Both the position numbers and the translations under genes were made by a program. A DNA stretch of 64,000 bases from Spirochaetales bacterium (GTDB lineage Bacteria; Spirochaetota; Leptospiria; Leptospirales; Leptonemataceae), in the NCBI GenBank assembly GCA_024233935.1, contig JACKOY010000015.1, positions 33,386 to 97,385 on the forward strand, in the 5' to 3' direction. The first letter of the stretch is position 1. Each line of letters begins with the position of its first letter. The notes under the pieces were generated by a model. That model saw only the letters and a program-made list of their open reading frames with translations, was not told the origin of the DNA and ran no database searches. Positions 51,063 through 59,449 of the stretch are shown here, piece by piece.

Positions 51063-52337
51063 TCATTCAGAATCGGGATAACGGGTCGGCCAGAGCTGGC
51101 GAAGTCGATCCCGGATCCGGGCCTCCTGCCCTTCGCCTGTCGGCTGATAGAAAGCGGCCGCCTCGTAACCGCCCGGCAAATAGTCCTGGCGCACAAAATG
51201 GCCGGGGAAGTCGTGCGGATAACGATAGCCTTTGCCCGCGCCCGCTTCCCGATGCAGCCGGCTGGGAGCGTTACGCAGGTGCAGCGGAATTTCGGGGGGG
51301 CGCGCCTTCACCTGCTCCAGCGCTCGATCGATACCCAGATAGGCGGCGTTGCTTTTTGGTGAGGCAGCCAGAAAGGTCGCCGCCTGGGAAAGCACAATGC
51401 GCACCTCCGGCATGCCAATCCGTTCGGCCGCCATGAAGGCCGCGACCGCGATCTGCAGAGCCTGAGGCGAGGCATTGCCAACATCCTCGGACGCAAAAAT
51501 GATCATGCGACGGGCCAGAAACAGCGGGTCTTCCCCGCGCTCCAGCATGGCCGCCAGATAGACCAGCGCGGCGTCCGGGTCCGATCCACGCAGGCTCTTG
51601 ATGAAGGCGCTTGCAAAATCGTAATGGTTCTCTCCTGCCCGGTCGTAGTTGCGCAGATTGGTTTCGATTATAGCCCGCAGTTGCGCAGGATCAGGCCGGG
51701 AACCGGAAGCCGCAGCGGCCTCCAGAAACGAAAGCAGACGACGGGCGTCGCCGGCAGCCGCCTCAACGAGCAGATCGCGTCCGGCCTGGTCCAGCTCCAG
51801 GCCCAAAAGGGCCGGGTCATTCTCTAAAGCGCGCGTCGCAATCTGCTGGAGTTCGGTTTCGCCGAGCGGTTGCAGAGTGTAGACCCGCGCCCGACTCAGC
51901 AGCGGTCCAATGATTCCAAACGAGGGATGCTCGGTGGTCGCACCAATCAGGAGGATCCAGCCCGACTCCACGGCTTCGAGCAGGCTATCCTGTTGCGACT
52001 TCGAAAATCGATGGATCTCGTCCAGAAACAACACCACACCCGCGCCGTGGTTGAAAAACCGCTCGCGACCCTGGTCGATGACACCGCGCACGTCTTTGAC
52101 TCCCGCAGATACTGCCGAGAGCGCGTAGCAGGGAAGCCCCGCCCGCTCGCTCAGAATGTGCGCCAGGGTCGTCTTGCCGCAACCCGGCGGTCCGTACAAA
52201 ATAAGTGATTGCAGTGCTCTGCCCGAAAGCTGCGCCACGACTTCGCTCTGGCCTACGAAGTCTTCCAGTCGGCGGGGTCGCAGGCGGGCCGGGAGGGGGC
52301 CCCGGGCCTCATCACTGCGTGAGAACAGGTCGGCCAT
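51063..52337 (-). CDS. rarA: replication-associated recombination protein A (MgsA/WRNIP1)
   Basis: This is a 424-residue AAA+ ATPase that acts at stalled replication forks. Visible motifs are RPRRLEDFVGQSEVV, Walker A LILYGPPGCGKTT, Walker B LFLDEIHRFSKSQQD, sensor 1 GATTEHPSF, and the family C-terminal domain with RMIIFASEDVGNA and YRYPHDFPGHFVRQDYLP. ATG 52337 (MADLFSR) gives the usual start; the frame extends 12 codons further. It is divergent from tmk. Confidence 0.93.
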   Translation of the reverse strand: MADLFSRSDEARGPLPARLRPRRLEDFVGQSEVVAQLSGRALQSLILYGPPGCGKTTLAHILSERAGLPCYALSAVSAGVKDVRGVIDQGRERFFNHGAGVVLFLDEIHRFSKSQQDSLLEAVESGWILLIGATTEHPSFGIIGPLLSRARVYTLQPLGETELQQIATRALENDPALLGLELDQAGRDLLVEAAAGDARRLLSFLEAAAASGSRPDPAQLRAIIETNLRNYDRAGENHYDFASAFIKSLRGSDPDAALVYLAAMLERGEDPLFLARRMIIFASEDVGNASPQALQIAVAAFMAAERIGMPEVRIVLSQAATFLAASPKSNAAYLGIDRALEQVKARPPEIPLHLRNAPSRLHREAGAGKGYRYPHDFPGHFVRQDYLPGGYEAAAFYQPTGEGQEARIRDRLRQLWPTRYPDSE

Positions 52338-52427
52338 CACCGGAAGAAGGGCCGGGGCTCCGGACGCTGACAACCAATTTGTTGGTTTGGCTTGCCCGCA
52401 TCGGGCCCGGTAGCCCTGTGGGCCTCA

Positions 52428-53078
52428 ATGGACCGGGCAACAAAACAGCGCCGGGGTAGCTTTGTTGTTATCGAAGGCATCGACGGTTCGGGCAAAAGCA
52501 CGCTGATTCGCGGGCTGCAGCATCGGCTTGCCGCAGAGCGCCAGGCTGGCCGGGTGGCCTTCTTTCGAGAACCCACCGACGGGCCAATCGGCCGCGAAAT
52601 CCGGGAGCACCTGAAACGCGCTTCAGAACTGGACCCCGAACAATGGCTGGACCTTTTCTTCCGGGACCGAGCGGAAAACCTGCGGGAGCACGTGGAGCCC
52701 GCCCTGCAACGCGGAATCCTTGTGATTCAGGATCGCTATTTTTTCAGTACGGCGGCCTACCAGGGCCGGACCGATGGCATAACCGCGAGCGCCATCATCG
52801 AACGCAGCGTCGCCGCAGGTTTTCCGTTACCGGAACTGCTTTTGTTTCTTCGCATCGCGCCCGGTGAAGCCATGGCCCGCATTCGCGACCGCTCGAATCT
52901 CACGGAAAGCTTCGAAAGCCAGTCCCAGCTGGAGGCCATCGATTCCCGGTATCGGTCGGTCCTGCCGGACAACGCCATCGTTCTGGACGCGACCCAAACA
53001 CCGGAGCAGGTTCTCGAAGACGCCCTTGAACGCATCCGAAGTCTTCCGCCGGCTCACGAAAAAAAGCCCGGAGCATGA
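52428..53078 (+). CDS. tmk: thymidylate kinase
   Basis: Tmk phosphorylates dTMP to dTDP. The 216-residue protein has the P-loop VIEGIDGSGKSTLIRG, the dTMP-binding FREPTDGPIGREIRE, the DRY motif in VIQDRYFFSTAAYQG, and the lid with RIRDRSNL. ATG 52428 is preferred over a TTG 36 bases upstream. The 188-base gap after it contains nothing I recognise. Confidence 0.93.
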   Translation: MDRATKQRRGSFVVIEGIDGSGKSTLIRGLQHRLAAERQAGRVAFFREPTDGPIGREIREHLKRASELDPEQWLDLFFRDRAENLREHVEPALQRGILVIQDRYFFSTAAYQGRTDGITASAIIERSVAAGFPLPELLLFLRIAPGEAMARIRDRSNLTESFESQSQLEAIDSRYRSVLPDNAIVLDATQTPEQVLEDALERIRSLPPAHEKKPGA

Positions 53079-53266
53079 CCTCTGGTTGCGTTCGGGATTG
53101 CAGGCGTGCGAGAAACCGTGGGTTCCAGACAGTCGCCGACCGGGAATACAGTCCGGAGAATCACTCTTTCAGCAGCATCCCTGCAGAGTATTTTGCTGGC
53201 CGTCGATTGCAGGCCAGGTGAAATCGGTGGTGAAGTTCTGCGGGTCATCGCAGCGACCGGGGTAAC

Positions 53267-53866
53267 ATGCAGGTCTACACCAGAACCGGCGACGACGGCA
53301 ATACCCACCTGGCCAGCGGCAAGCGGGTCCCCAAACACGCGCTCCGCGTTGAAATCTACGGCGAGTGCGACGAACTGAATTCGGTGCTGGGACTGGCAAT
53401 CAGTCTGTGTGAGGGACCGCTGGAAGGCCTGGGCGCCGACCTCACAAACGAACAGCATCTCCTTTTTGAATTGGGTTCCGAGCTCGCCGGCTTTGAAGCC
53501 CGACCGAATACAAGTGTGATTCTGCAGGCGGACATCGATCGTCTGGAAAAGCGCATGGACAGCATGCTTGCCGCGCTTCCCGAAATGAAGGCTTTTGTGC
53601 TGCCCGGTGGAAACCCGGCCAGCGCTGCCCTTCACGTGAGCCGCACAGTCTGCCGTCGTCTGGAACGCCAGATGACGCGCGCCCTGCAAACAAACAACAA
53701 CCAGGATCCCGATGGTCGAACCGTAATCCGCGCAGAAGCGTTGCGCTACATCAATCGCCTGTCCGATTATCTCTTTGTTTGCGCCAGATATGCAAACTTC
53801 CTCAGCGGCCGACCGGACGTACGCTGGGAGTCGCGCGCGCGAAAAACCAGAAAAGAAGAAGGCTAA
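53267..53866 (+). CDS. PduO-type cob(I)alamin adenosyltransferase
   Basis: The 199-residue protein transfers adenosyl from ATP to cob(I)alamin, giving coenzyme B12. The N-terminal ATP loop MQVYTRTGDDGNTHLASGKR is diagnostic, and the C-terminal INRLSDYLFVCARYAN matches the PduO/MMAB active site. This implies that the organism uses adenosylcobalamin. Neighbours are not B12 genes. The leader was inspected for a cobalamin riboswitch, but no convincing one was seen. Called cobO, pduO or mmaB in different systems. Confidence 0.92.
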   Translation: MQVYTRTGDDGNTHLASGKRVPKHALRVEIYGECDELNSVLGLAISLCEGPLEGLGADLTNEQHLLFELGSELAGFEARPNTSVILQADIDRLEKRMDSMLAALPEMKAFVLPGGNPASAALHVSRTVCRRLERQMTRALQTNNNQDPDGRTVIRAEALRYINRLSDYLFVCARYANFLSGRPDVRWESRARKTRKEEG

Positions 53867-54089
53867 CAGCACGGGACTATTGTGACAATCGATAGCGGAC
53901 GATGCGAACCCCGGCAATGCGATGGAATCGATCTGACACCGCATGATTGCGGAGATACTCCGGCGCCGGAGAAAGAATCCCGGATAACTTTTTAGTTGCA
54001 CCTCAGGGCGGATTCGATCGTCTATAGGACTGGCCCGGCAGGCCGCAAGGCCGATGGTCTTCCGAGCGCCCGGGCCCGGGGGTTTACGC

Positions 54090-54482
54090 ATGAACAAGCG
54101 GCGTTGCATTACTCCGCTGAGGGCCGGCCTGTTGTTTCTGGTCTTCGGCTTTGGGCTTGCGCTTTCTGCGCAGAGTCGTGACATTTCAGGCCGGTACAAT
54201 TGCACCGGCACGAATCCCGATGGATCCGGCTACCGTGGGACTGTTGTGATCACACGCGTGAGTGGAGACACATATCGCTTCGATTGGAGTGTGGGCAATA
54301 ACTACTCCGGCACCGGCACACTCGTCGGGAATCAGATCAGCGTAGAGTGGGGCGACACAAGCCCTGCCATCTACAACGTTCAACCCGATGGCCGGCTGGT
54401 CGGAACCTGGGCCAACGGCAGCGGATCCGAAACCCTGACGCCGGCCGGCGGGAACACGCCTCCGGGACCACCGCCCATCTAG
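54090..54482 (+). CDS. exported beta-rich protein of unknown function
   Basis: The 130-residue product has a signal peptide (LRAGLLFLVFGFGLALSAQS). A single beta domain of about 80 residues follows, starting GRYNCTGTNPDGSGYRGTV and containing YSGTGTLVGNQISVEWG and GRLVGTWANGSGSETLTP. The same pattern occurs in small exported proteins of Leptospira and Proteobacteria, some annotated as fibronectin-binding; I cannot confirm binding here. The ATG at 54090 begins a normal signal peptide. An intrinsic terminator follows. Confidence 0.7.
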   Translation: MNKRRCITPLRAGLLFLVFGFGLALSAQSRDISGRYNCTGTNPDGSGYRGTVVITRVSGDTYRFDWSVGNNYSGTGTLVGNQISVEWGDTSPAIYNVQPDGRLVGTWANGSGSETLTPAGGNTPPGPPPI

Positions 54483-54493
54483 AGTTTGCTTGC

Positions 54494-54532
54494 GCGCAAC
54501 CGGACCATAACGCCGGTTGCGCCTTCTCTTTT
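54494..54532 (+). terminator. Rho-independent terminator
   Basis: GCGCAACCGG (54494-54503) and CCGGTTGCGC (54513-54522) form a perfect 10-bp stem with a 9-base loop, followed by CTTCTCTTTT (54523-54532). It begins 11 bases after the stop of the exported beta-rich protein gene, so it ends that transcript. Confidence 0.8.
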
Positions 54533-54645
54533 GCCCGGGGGAGGCGGAGTTTCTCAGAAAACCGGACGCGCGACTCAAAATACCTGTCGGCAGCCACCGC
54601 CCTGACCAGCGGGCCCTGCGAACAGCACCGGCTCGTAGAACCGGA

Positions 54646-55242
54646 TCAGTTGTCCTTGCTGAGTTGCTGAATCTGATCGCGCAGCACCGCAGCGCGCTCG
54701 AAGTTCTCTTCGGCCACGGCCTTATCGAGCTCATTCTTGAGGCGGTCCAGCTCGTTGGTGGGTACCTTTTCCGCAGCCACTTCGGCCTCGGCTTCGGCTT
54801 CGTTTTCGGGCGCGGCCTGGTTATCATCGCCAATCACGACCGCGGCCTCCCGATACACTTTTTCGTGCATGTAAATGGCGCACTTGGTTCGAATGGCGAT
54901 TGCAACGCTATCGGACGGCCGCGCGTCCAGCTCTATAATGCCTTCACTCGTTTGAATGACAATGCGGCCGTAAAAAATGCTGCCAATGATATCGTTAATG
55001 ATGACGTGCAGGATGCGCGCCTCCATTTCCTGGAGCATGTTCACAATGAGATCGTGGGTATTTGGCCTGGGCGGTGTTACGCCGTCCAGGGCGCTCGAAA
55101 TCGAGTAGGTCTCAAGCGGTCCGATAAAAATAGGAACCACTTTGGGAGAATTTGAATCGGTCGGCTTCAAAAAAATCGCAAAGCCGACGTTTGTTATGGA
55201 AACGTCAGAAATGCTGACCTCGAGGTGGTTATCCGTAAGCAT
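54646..55242 (-). CDS. bifunctional nuclease (DUF151) with C-terminal UVR motif
   Basis: The 198-residue protein has a bifunctional-nuclease domain (VGFAIFLKP, VPIFIGPLETYSISSALDG, IVIQTSEGIIELDARPSDSVAIAIR; about residues 15-125). A Glu/Ala linker follows, then a UvrB/UvrC (UVR) helical hairpin (LDRLKNELDKAVAEENFERAAVLRDQI). DUF151 nucleases degrade RNA and DNA in plants. The UVR hairpin is a protein-protein contact module and suggests a repair or Clp-like partner. It is convergent with the preceding gene. Confidence 0.88.
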   Translation of the reverse strand: MLTDNHLEVSISDVSITNVGFAIFLKPTDSNSPKVVPIFIGPLETYSISSALDGVTPPRPNTHDLIVNMLQEMEARILHVIINDIIGSIFYGRIVIQTSEGIIELDARPSDSVAIAIRTKCAIYMHEKVYREAAVVIGDDNQAAPENEAEAEAEVAAEKVPTNELDRLKNELDKAVAEENFERAAVLRDQIQQLSKDN

Positions 55243-55275
55243 CTCTACCCCGGTGTCAGTGTAACCACCCTGGTT

Positions 55276-55881
55276 TCAGTTGAAAGACTTTTTTTGGGGC
55301 GTACCGTACCAGAGTACCCGCACCAGGCCCCGCTTGCTCCCCGTCAGGCCACCGGGCAAACCTTCGAAAGACAACTCAATACTCAACGGGAATATATCGG
55401 TTTCGGGCGGTGACCGTTCCCGACCACGCTCCCGGGCCAGCCGCACGAGCTTGCTGCCCAGATAATCGAAGCACCACAGGGCGCGGCCATCGTCGTCCAA
55501 TCGCACGCCTTCCAGTTCCCCGGTGATCGTGCTGCCCCCGCCATCGATCCGATAGTGGCACCGGGCCTGATTTCGTGCCTCGGTCAACTCCCCCGCCGTA
55601 AGGGGGCGGCTGAAGACCACACGCAGGCCGGGGGTCTGACGTGTATGAAAGTACATGTGATACCCCAGGTCAAACCAGGAACGCAGTTTTGCCTCCGGAA
55701 TGGCAGGCTTGTAGATTCGGGTCTCCTCCGACCCCGGAGACCAGGGTAGACTGCACTCCCCGTTCTGCACCTGGTCGCAAAAGAAGACCTCCTTCACGGA
55801 AAGGGGCCCGGTAGAGCATCCGCCGGGCAAAACCACAAGCCCGGCCAGAAGTCCTGAGAAAACCAGCCTATTCGGAAACAT
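55276..55881 (-). CDS. lipoprotein of unknown function
   Basis: The 201-residue product has a signal peptide with a good lipobox (VVLPGGC, Cys at about residue 22). The mature part has four further cysteines, a WFDLGYHMYFHTRQT segment, and alternating strands. I recognise no family. Its start overlaps the end of the DUF4416 gene by 14 bases, so the two are translated together. It probably faces the periplasm or the cell surface. Confidence 0.65.
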   Translation of the reverse strand: MFPNRLVFSGLLAGLVVLPGGCSTGPLSVKEVFFCDQVQNGECSLPWSPGSEETRIYKPAIPEAKLRSWFDLGYHMYFHTRQTPGLRVVFSRPLTAGELTEARNQARCHYRIDGGGSTITGELEGVRLDDDGRALWCFDYLGSKLVRLARERGRERSPPETDIFPLSIELSFEGLPGGLTGSKRGLVRVLWYGTPQKKSFN

Positions 55882-56395
55882 GGATTAACCTTATATCGTG
55901 AAACGCCGCCAGGACCTCACGCAGAAGAAAGAAAGGCGGGGTGTGTTGATAGGGACGATAGACCATACGCTCGTAGTAATAGAGCGGTTCGGCATAGATG
56001 CCGCCGTACAAATAGATGCGATGGAAGTCCTCGGCCAGGCTGCTGCGCACAACCGAAAACTGGGTCACGTAGCCGGGATCCAGCTCCACCAGCGGTCGGC
56101 CCTGGAATTGCACCCGCGCCTCAATCGCGAGGGTGTTACGACGGATGTCCACCAACTCCTCCCGACCGACCTGTCGCTGAAAAGAGACCAGGCGCGCAAG
56201 CCGGCGGGGCGTGAATTCGTAAAGCGACTGCTGAGCGGAGCCGGTGATGGACTCGGTTTCGTAGTCCACAGCGCCAAAACGAGACTGGAGTTGTTTGCGC
56301 ACCTGGAAATAAGCCTCCGGATCGTCGAAGCTCGCCATCACGTACAGCCGCGCCGCGGGCGCATCCACCAGGTTCGGTTTCCATTTGCGGGCCAT
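55868..56395 (-). CDS. DUF4416 family protein
   Basis: The 175-residue protein matches DUF4416: an N-terminal RLYVMASFDDPEAYFQVRKQL, FGAVDYETESI, then LVSFQRQVGREELVDIRRNTL, LDPGYVTQFSVV, HRIYLYGGIYAEPLYYY and the final YRPYQHTPPFFLLREVL. The family is conserved in several phyla and has no known function. The ATG at 56395 is the family start; the frame is open for 120 more codons of unrelated sequence. It is paired with the downstream lipoprotein gene. Confidence 0.85.
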   Translation of the reverse strand: MARKWKPNLVDAPAARLYVMASFDDPEAYFQVRKQLQSRFGAVDYETESITGSAQQSLYEFTPRRLARLVSFQRQVGREELVDIRRNTLAIEARVQFQGRPLVELDPGYVTQFSVVRSSLAEDFHRIYLYGGIYAEPLYYYERMVYRPYQHTPPFFLLREVLAAFHDIRLIHVSE

Positions 56396-56504
56396 ATGGG
56401 GTCGTAGCCTCGCCCGGGCCGGCCCCCCGCCAACGCATTTTTGAGACCGAGAGAGCGGCGAGTCGGCCGAAAGTAATAGTAATATCTTCAGGAGCAACAC
56501 CAGG

Positions 56505-57836
56505 ATGTCCAGGGCAATGACTCTCGAACCCAAATCCGAAGGCGCGGAGCTTGATTTCCCCGCAGCCCGCGCACAGCTCGAATCGGAGCTGCGTGATCTT
56601 CTGGGAAGCGCAGCTGCGGGCGTTGAGCTGCCGCCGCTGACTTTCGAAAAGGGCGAGACGCGCTTTGCGTTTGGGGTTCCGCGTATCGACGGGGAGTTGC
56701 TTTTTGAAGCACTCGGGCGCATCAAAGCGCACATCGAGCACGTGCGGGTGCACACTTTCGAGCCCGGTTACGTGATATTCCAGGACCTCGGTAGCGGAGT
56801 GGGGCCCATGCCGATCGGCAGCATTCGGTTCAAGTTCGTAACCATCTCGGAAAATCATCGCGTCGAGATTTCAAAGAAAGGCAATCTAACTCAGGATGAG
56901 GTCCAGGCCTGCGCGTCCCTGTTTCGTATTTTCCATGGCGGCGCGGCCGAAAAGAACCGCGATCCGGCCCGGGAATTGCAACAACTGGGTGTTCAGGTCT
57001 ATCGCGCCGAAGGCCAGGTGCTCGACACCGATGGCAGCGACGCGGTTGCCAGTCTGCCGCCTTCGCAACGATTGGCGGGCTACAAAAAGACCAAGCAGGA
57101 AGTGCTGGAAAGTGTCGTCTTGCCTTTGAAACGCCCGGAGATTTTCCGGGGGGTCAGTCAGTTGACCCGTGGCAGTGATCGTGCGGCCACACCGCGGGCC
57201 GTTCTTTTTGAAGGCCCACCCGGGGTCGGCAAGACAACCATGGCGCGCATTGTCGCCACCGAAACCGGCATTCCCCTCGTGTACCTGCCGATCGAGAATA
57301 TTCTGAGCAAGTACTACGGACAATCGGCCCAGAATCTGGCAGCTATCTTCGACGCCGCCGGGCGCTACGAACGCGTGATTCTATTTCTGGACGAGATTGA
57401 TTCTCTGGCGGGATCCCGGGACGACGGCATGTTTGAAGCGACCCGTCGTGTACTTTCCGTGCTTCTTCGTAAGATCGACGGCTTCGAAGCGCGGGAAGGC
57501 ATCCTGACGATCGGCGCCACAAACCGCGTGGACGATCTGGACCGCGCCCTGCTCTCTCGCTTTGATTCGATCATTCGCTTTCCGCTGCCCGGCGCCACCG
57601 AGCGAGCCCAAATTTTTCGTTCGTATGCCCGTCACCTGGACCAGGCGTCCCTGGAAGAACTCGCGCCTCTCTCCCGCGGCCTTTCGGGCCGAACCATCGA
57701 AGACATCTGTGAGCTGGCCGAACGCCGTTGGGCGCGCCTGTTGATCGCCGAAAAAAAACCGGCCTCCGCGCCTCCGGCCCACATCTACACGGAAGTCACA
57801 GCCGAAGTCCAGGCCCGGGGAGAATCCGAAAGCTGA
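56505..57836 (+). CDS. AAA-family ATPase
   Basis: The 443-residue protein has an N-terminal domain of about 200 residues without a recognised family, then one classical AAA module. This module has RAVLFEGPPGVGKTTMARIVA (Walker A), ILFLDEIDSLAGSRDDG (Walker B), sensor 1 IGATNRVDDLDRALLSRFDS with the arginine finger, and LSRGLSGRTIEDICELAERR (sensor 2 helix). It looks like a 26S-proteasome/spastin-type AAA without a protease. Targets are unknown. AGGAG upstream of ATG 56505 supports the start. It is divergent from the DUF4416 gene. Confidence 0.85.
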   Translation: MSRAMTLEPKSEGAELDFPAARAQLESELRDLLGSAAAGVELPPLTFEKGETRFAFGVPRIDGELLFEALGRIKAHIEHVRVHTFEPGYVIFQDLGSGVGPMPIGSIRFKFVTISENHRVEISKKGNLTQDEVQACASLFRIFHGGAAEKNRDPARELQQLGVQVYRAEGQVLDTDGSDAVASLPPSQRLAGYKKTKQEVLESVVLPLKRPEIFRGVSQLTRGSDRAATPRAVLFEGPPGVGKTTMARIVATETGIPLVYLPIENILSKYYGQSAQNLAAIFDAAGRYERVILFLDEIDSLAGSRDDGMFEATRRVLSVLLRKIDGFEAREGILTIGATNRVDDLDRALLSRFDSIIRFPLPGATERAQIFRSYARHLDQASLEELAPLSRGLSGRTIEDICELAERRWARLLIAEKKPASAPPAHIYTEVTAEVQARGESES

Positions 57837-58031
57837 TCCCGGGCAGCGCGGCCACGCGATCGCTCCCGGTTCGCCGGCACAAGCGAGACCGATAGCGCAA
57901 CCTACTGACAAAAAGGGCCCGCGCGGCCCGGACGCGCCGATCGCAGACTCACTCCGACAAACTTACCAAACCCTAATCGTATTCTTACGAGATCCCTGCC
58001 AGGACACCGCTTTCCCCGCGTCTCTTACAAT

Positions 58032-59066
58032 ATGTCGATACAGTCTTTTCTGGATCAACTCGCACCGGCGGAACTCATCGACCGGCTGCAGCTTGCCCTG
58101 GCCGGAGCCGACCTGGGAATCTGGGATTGGGATCTGCGCGACAACAGCGTGCAGTTTGATCCTGTCTGGTGTCGTATGTTGGGCCTGAAGCACGATCAGA
58201 TTCGCATGGAACTCAAGACCTGGGAAGAGCGCGTGCACCCGGACGATCTGCAGGCCTGCTACAGTGACATCACGGCTCACATCGAAGGGCGCACCGAGCA
58301 GTACGAAAACATCCACCGCATGCGCCATGCCGACGGCCGATGGGTCTACATTCTGGACCGCGGGCGTATCTCGGGTCGGGATGAAGAAGGCAAACCGGTT
58401 CGCTTTACGGGCACACATTTCGACGTAACGGTAACGGAACAGGCTCGACTAACCATCGAAGCCCAGCGCAAGGAACTGGAACAATTGTATGCGCGGGAAA
58501 AAGAACTCTCCCGTACCGATTCGCTCACCGGACTCGTCAATCAACGCGGCTTCATGGAAGAGCTGGAACGCGAACTCGAACGTTGTCGACGCTCGGCACT
58601 TCCGCTCTGTTTGGCCTACATCGACCTGGACAACTTTAAGAAGGTCAACGACACCTACGGTCACGCTGCCGGGGACGAAGCGCTCCAGAAGCTGGCCGCA
58701 AAACTACAGCAACGGGTTCGAACGGCCGATGTCGTAGCCCGGACTGGCGGGGACGAGTTTCTGGTGCTCTTGTGGAGCCCGCAGCCCGACGGCCCGCTGG
58801 AAGTGATCGGCCAGCGCTGGATTGAGGCGACCCTGGAGGTGGCGGCGCAATATCCCGAGGCGGGTTTGGGCGCAAGCGTCGGCATCGCCTACTGCCACAA
58901 CGGAGCCCTGGAAAATACCGATCAGGCGCTACGGATCGCCGACGGCGCCATGTATGAAAGCAAGCGCACCGGAAGGCGTCAGGTGAGCGTGGTGACGGTC
59001 CGAACGCCGGAAGAGTCGGGTATCTACGCCGCCAGTGCTAGCCGGGACGGCAAGAGGCCGAAATAG
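58032..59066 (+). CDS. PAS-GGDEF diguanylate cyclase
   Basis: The 344-residue soluble protein has one PAS fold with PAC segment (GADLGIWDWDLRDNSVQF, WCRMLGLKH, HRMRHADGRWVYILDRGR; about residues 20-145). A short coiled linker leads to a GGDEF domain. The active site reads RTGGDEF (GGDEF at residues 239-243), and the product-inhibition I-site RTAD lies at residues 230-233, five residues before it. It should therefore make c-di-GMP and be feedback-controlled. No membrane segment is seen. The PAS ligand is unknown. Confidence 0.93.
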   Translation: MSIQSFLDQLAPAELIDRLQLALAGADLGIWDWDLRDNSVQFDPVWCRMLGLKHDQIRMELKTWEERVHPDDLQACYSDITAHIEGRTEQYENIHRMRHADGRWVYILDRGRISGRDEEGKPVRFTGTHFDVTVTEQARLTIEAQRKELEQLYAREKELSRTDSLTGLVNQRGFMEELERELERCRRSALPLCLAYIDLDNFKKVNDTYGHAAGDEALQKLAAKLQQRVRTADVVARTGGDEFLVLLWSPQPDGPLEVIGQRWIEATLEVAAQYPEAGLGASVGIAYCHNGALENTDQALRIADGAMYESKRTGRRQVSVVTVRTPEESGIYAASASRDGKRPK

Positions 59067-59089
59067 CCGGCCCCGGTCTCGGCATAGAA

Positions 59090-59133
59090 CCGACGGGCCT
59101 TTAGGAGCCCGCCGGCCCAAAAAGGCCCGTCGG
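59090..59133. terminator. 13-bp hairpin after the diguanylate cyclase gene
   Basis: CCGACGGGCCTTT (59090-59102) and AAAGGCCCGTCGG (59121-59133) are exact complements with an 18-base loop, 24 bases after the GGDEF gene stop. The stem is strong. No U-run follows, so termination may need Rho, or the structure may serve another role such as insulating the promoter at 59150. Confidence 0.5.
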
Positions 59134-59149
59134 ACGGGGTTGAAAAACA

Positions 59150-59177
59150 TTGACACCGCGGTCCTGTTTGCTATTTT
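59150..59177 (+). promoter_or_regulatory. sigma-70 promoter of the candidate small RNA
   Basis: A perfect TTGACA (59150-59155), a 16-base spacer and TATTTT (59172-59177) form one of the best sigma-70-like promoters in the window. The predicted start at about 59184 coincides with the first base of a hairpin. No protein gene on this strand follows closely. Confidence 0.65.
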
Positions 59178-59183
59178 CGTATG

Positions 59184-59257
59184 GTCCTGTCATCAGGACG
59201 CTTTTCGCATGAACACTCTTCCTGTAGCCCCCGGAATCCCCCCCGGGGGTTTTTTTT
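59184..59257 (+). ncRNA. candidate small RNA with 5' hairpin and intrinsic terminator
   Basis: About 74 bases lie between a strong promoter and a classical terminator. The 5' end forms a perfect hairpin GTCCTG-TCAT-CAGGAC (59184-59199). A single-stranded stretch of about 28 bases follows, then the stem CCCCCGG (59228-59234) / CCGGGGG (59243-59249) and eight T. The linker contains ATGAACACT, and a 22-codon frame could be translated through the terminator, but it has no ribosome site. The arrangement fits a trans-acting small RNA or a leader whose gene was lost. The next + strand gene is almost 900 bases away. Confidence 0.55.
59228..59257 (+). terminator. Rho-independent terminator of the small RNA unit
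   Basis: Stem CCCCCGG / CCGGGGG with an 8-base loop, followed by TTTTTTTT (59250-59257). It is the clearest intrinsic terminator in the window. Confidence 0.85.
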
Positions 59258-59449
59258 GGCCCTCACAAACCTGCTAACGCCTGTTGAGTAGTTCCTCGCG
59301 CAGGGCGCGCGGGCGGCGATTCCACCCCGATCATCCGACTCCCGTCGTTTTTTGGAACCAGAGCCCGCAGCGCATTCAAGCGAGCCCGATTGTCCGGCCG
59401 CATGCCAGAAGCGCAGTCCACCGCGAGCCTGGGCGCCCATCGGGCCAGC

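Noticed and set aside
53079..53266. Possible cobalamin riboswitch before the adenosyltransferase gene
   Set aside because: Fragments such as GGTGAAATC and GGGAATAC occur, but the ordered core of a cobalamin riboswitch and its conserved junctions are not present.
53054..54211. Open frame of 385 codons on the minus strand
   Set aside because: It runs antisense through the adenosyltransferase gene, whose family is certain, and its own sequence shows no domain or composition typical of a protein.
59209..59277. 22-codon peptide inside the candidate small RNA
   Set aside because: It has no ribosome binding site and reads through the terminator stem and T-run, so translation is unlikely.
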